Of a DNA stretch of 42,283 bases, positions 40,788 through 42,283 are shown one piece after another. Under the pieces are notes generated by a model, which was not told the DNA's origin, made no database searches, and saw nothing but the letters and a program-made list of their open reading frames with translations. Each line of letters opens with the position of its first letter. Position 1 is the first letter of the stretch. The stretch is from Acrasis kona. Taxonomy: Eukaryota; Heterolobosea; Eutetramitea; Acrasida; Acrasidae. The translations under genes and the position numbers were made by a program. The stretch spans positions 1 through 42,283 of the forward strand of contig JAOPGA020001569.1 in the NCBI GenBank assembly GCA_026419775.2, written 5' to 3'.

Positions 40788-42283
40788 ATGAGCACAAGTT
40801 CAAGCTCAGACACGGACACACAAGCAACAACAAGAACACGTGACAACACACGCCGTGACTATAATGCTCTTAACGGAGGGGAAGACTCAGATTCTGACAG
40901 CTCATCACCACCACACAAGCGCGTTCGTTACAGCAATGACTCCCAACGTTTGGACTCTCAAATCTCTGACGTTTCTGCGAGTGATGCACAATCACCCAAC
41001 CAACATATACAAAAGACAGCAAAGAAAAGGAAGACACGTACAAAGAGAAGCTGGATTTGGTCGCATTTTACAGAAATAGAGGGCGAATCACTCGGTCTTA
41101 GTACTTGCAAGTGCAACATCTATGGAGAAGTTTTCAATAAAAGTGAGAGCTGTTCCACCAAAAACTTCATTACCCATTTGGAAAACGCACACAAAATGTT
41201 CGATCCAAAAAAACAATTTCCGACAAGAGTGACACAATGTCTGTGGAGGAGGCATTTGTTCGTTGGATGGTTGTCACAAACCAACCGTTCACAATGGTAG
41301 AAGAGGAAACCTTCCGAACATTTATCAAAAAGATCAAAACCAATGACTTCAACATTAATTCCGCATCTGTTTCAAAAGATTTGATAAGTAGTTACTACCG
41401 CCAAAACAAAGAAGCTATCAAACAGCAGCTTAAATCTGCGTCAACAATTGCTGTTTCGCTAGATGCTTGGACAAGCCCAAACAAGATTGCATTCCTTGCG
41501 ATTATCGGACATTACATTACAACGGAATGGGAATATTTGGATTTTGTGAAACTCAACGGCGCTCATACTGGAGAGAATATGGCGCATGAAGTATGTAAAT
41601 GCCTCACCAATTATGACTGCAAGAACAAAATATTGGCTGTTACTTGTGATAATGCAATGAACAATGAAAACATGATTGGTCGCATTAAAGAAAAGCTGCC
41701 AGAATCTAGGATGGACGCTGATTCATTCATTCGATGCCTTGGCCATGTTCTAAATCTTGTGTGCAAAACCATACTCAAGGAGCTAAATACAGGAACAATT
41801 GAGGAAGCCGATACGCTTGCAAAGAAGGAGAAATATGACCCAAGTGACTACGACATCAGTCCCATTCTTAAGATCCGTTCGGTATCTATACACTGTAACC
41901 GTAGTCCGCAGAGATTTGACAAGTGGTCTAGAATTTGTCAAATTCACAACACATCTATTAAACACATCCAGTATGACATCAAAATCAGGTGGAACTCTAC
42001 ATATCGTATGATTTGCAACGCTCTTGATCTTATTGATGAATACAACGAATATGTCAGTGTGTGTAGCCTTGATGTGTTTGAAATGTCACAGGATGAGTGG
42101 TCATATTTAAGACAAATCAAACAAGTATTTGAAAAATTTGATGAATTTACATGCATAGTGTCTAAAAATGATCCCCAGATTACTATGAGCCTGCCAATTT
42201 ATTATGCATTGTGTGATCATCTTTCTGATATCAAAGATAAGGACAAAGAGNACAAAGATTTTGATCACAGAATTATTTCAGCT
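40788..42283 (+). mobile_element. hAT-family transposase with BED-type N-terminus (frame change; runs off right edge)
   Basis: The ATG at 40788 starts a Ser/Asp-rich, then basic segment. Next is a BED-like zinc finger (TCKCNIYG...THLENAH) in which the second expected Cys is Tyr, so the finger may be damaged. At an A7 run (41207-41213) the frame changes (one base too few or two too many), and the open frame then continues to the end of the window. It holds hAT motifs: first catalytic Asp in AVSLDAWTSPNK, second Asp in VTCDNAMNNENMI, RCLGHVLNLVCK, and RWNSTYRMI. The final Glu and dimerisation domain lie outside. An n is present at 42251. The element probably was or is cut-and-paste; activity cannot be judged from a partial copy. 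Confidence 0.88.

Overview
The window is a gene-dense, AT-rich stretch of a eukaryotic nuclear genome, most likely from a free-living amoeboid protist. Evidence for this is the many very short spliceosomal introns (36-54 nt, GT...AG), standard stop codons, solitary histone H3 and H4 genes, TATA/CCAAT-type promoters, a tRNA gene with a canonical 15-nt intron, and a spindle-checkpoint gene. A BLUF photoreceptor, saposin-like secreted proteins and a large IPT/G8 surface protein point towards Heterolobosea (Naegleria/Acrasis-like). That assignment is inference; no marker in the window proves it.

Left part (1-14 kb): a Zn2Cys6 transcription factor runs off the left edge (minus strand). It is followed by a lysine-rich hypothetical protein, histone H3, a START-BLUF fusion photoreceptor, and a nine-exon MAD1 spindle-checkpoint gene reconstructed here from fragmentary ORFs. 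MAD1 is divergent, with only 40 bp between the start codons, from a 908-residue protein built of EF-hand-like repeats. Then come histone H4, two decayed retroelement-like fragments in opposite orientation, a tandem saposin-B protein, a small Ser-Pro/acidic protein, a TEX47-like degenerate BLUF protein and a tiny secreted peptide.

Centre (14-25 kb, minus strand): one about 10.7-kb gene for a fibrocystin-L-like type I membrane protein (signal peptide, about 12 IPT/TIG domains, PA14, discoidin-like insert, two G8 plus beta-helix modules, transmembrane helix). Its reading frame changes three times, each time by one surplus base. Two divergently transcribed secreted proteins follow (one probably GPI-anchored).

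Right part (28-42 kb): a housekeeping block containing a TBC Rab-GAP (again with one surplus base), TTC4 co-chaperone, RNF141-like RING E3, ribokinase and importin-11 (six exons). Next are an ankyrin-repeat protein, tRNA-Ile(UAU) with intron, and a thioredoxin-reductase-like flavoprotein. A multiply broken acyl-CoA synthetase pseudogene, a tRNA-Ala(AGC) with an enlarged D-loop, an orphan GPI-type C-terminal exon, a membrane-anchored SDR and a BED/hAT transposase that runs off the right edge complete the window.

There are no operons; most neighbours are functionally unrelated. The most unusual items are the START-BLUF fusion beside a second, flavin-site-less BLUF-fold protein, the giant surface protein, the D-loop insertion in tRNA-Ala, and the TTATCGATA-repeat zone that supplies the C-terminus of the SDR next to the hAT element.
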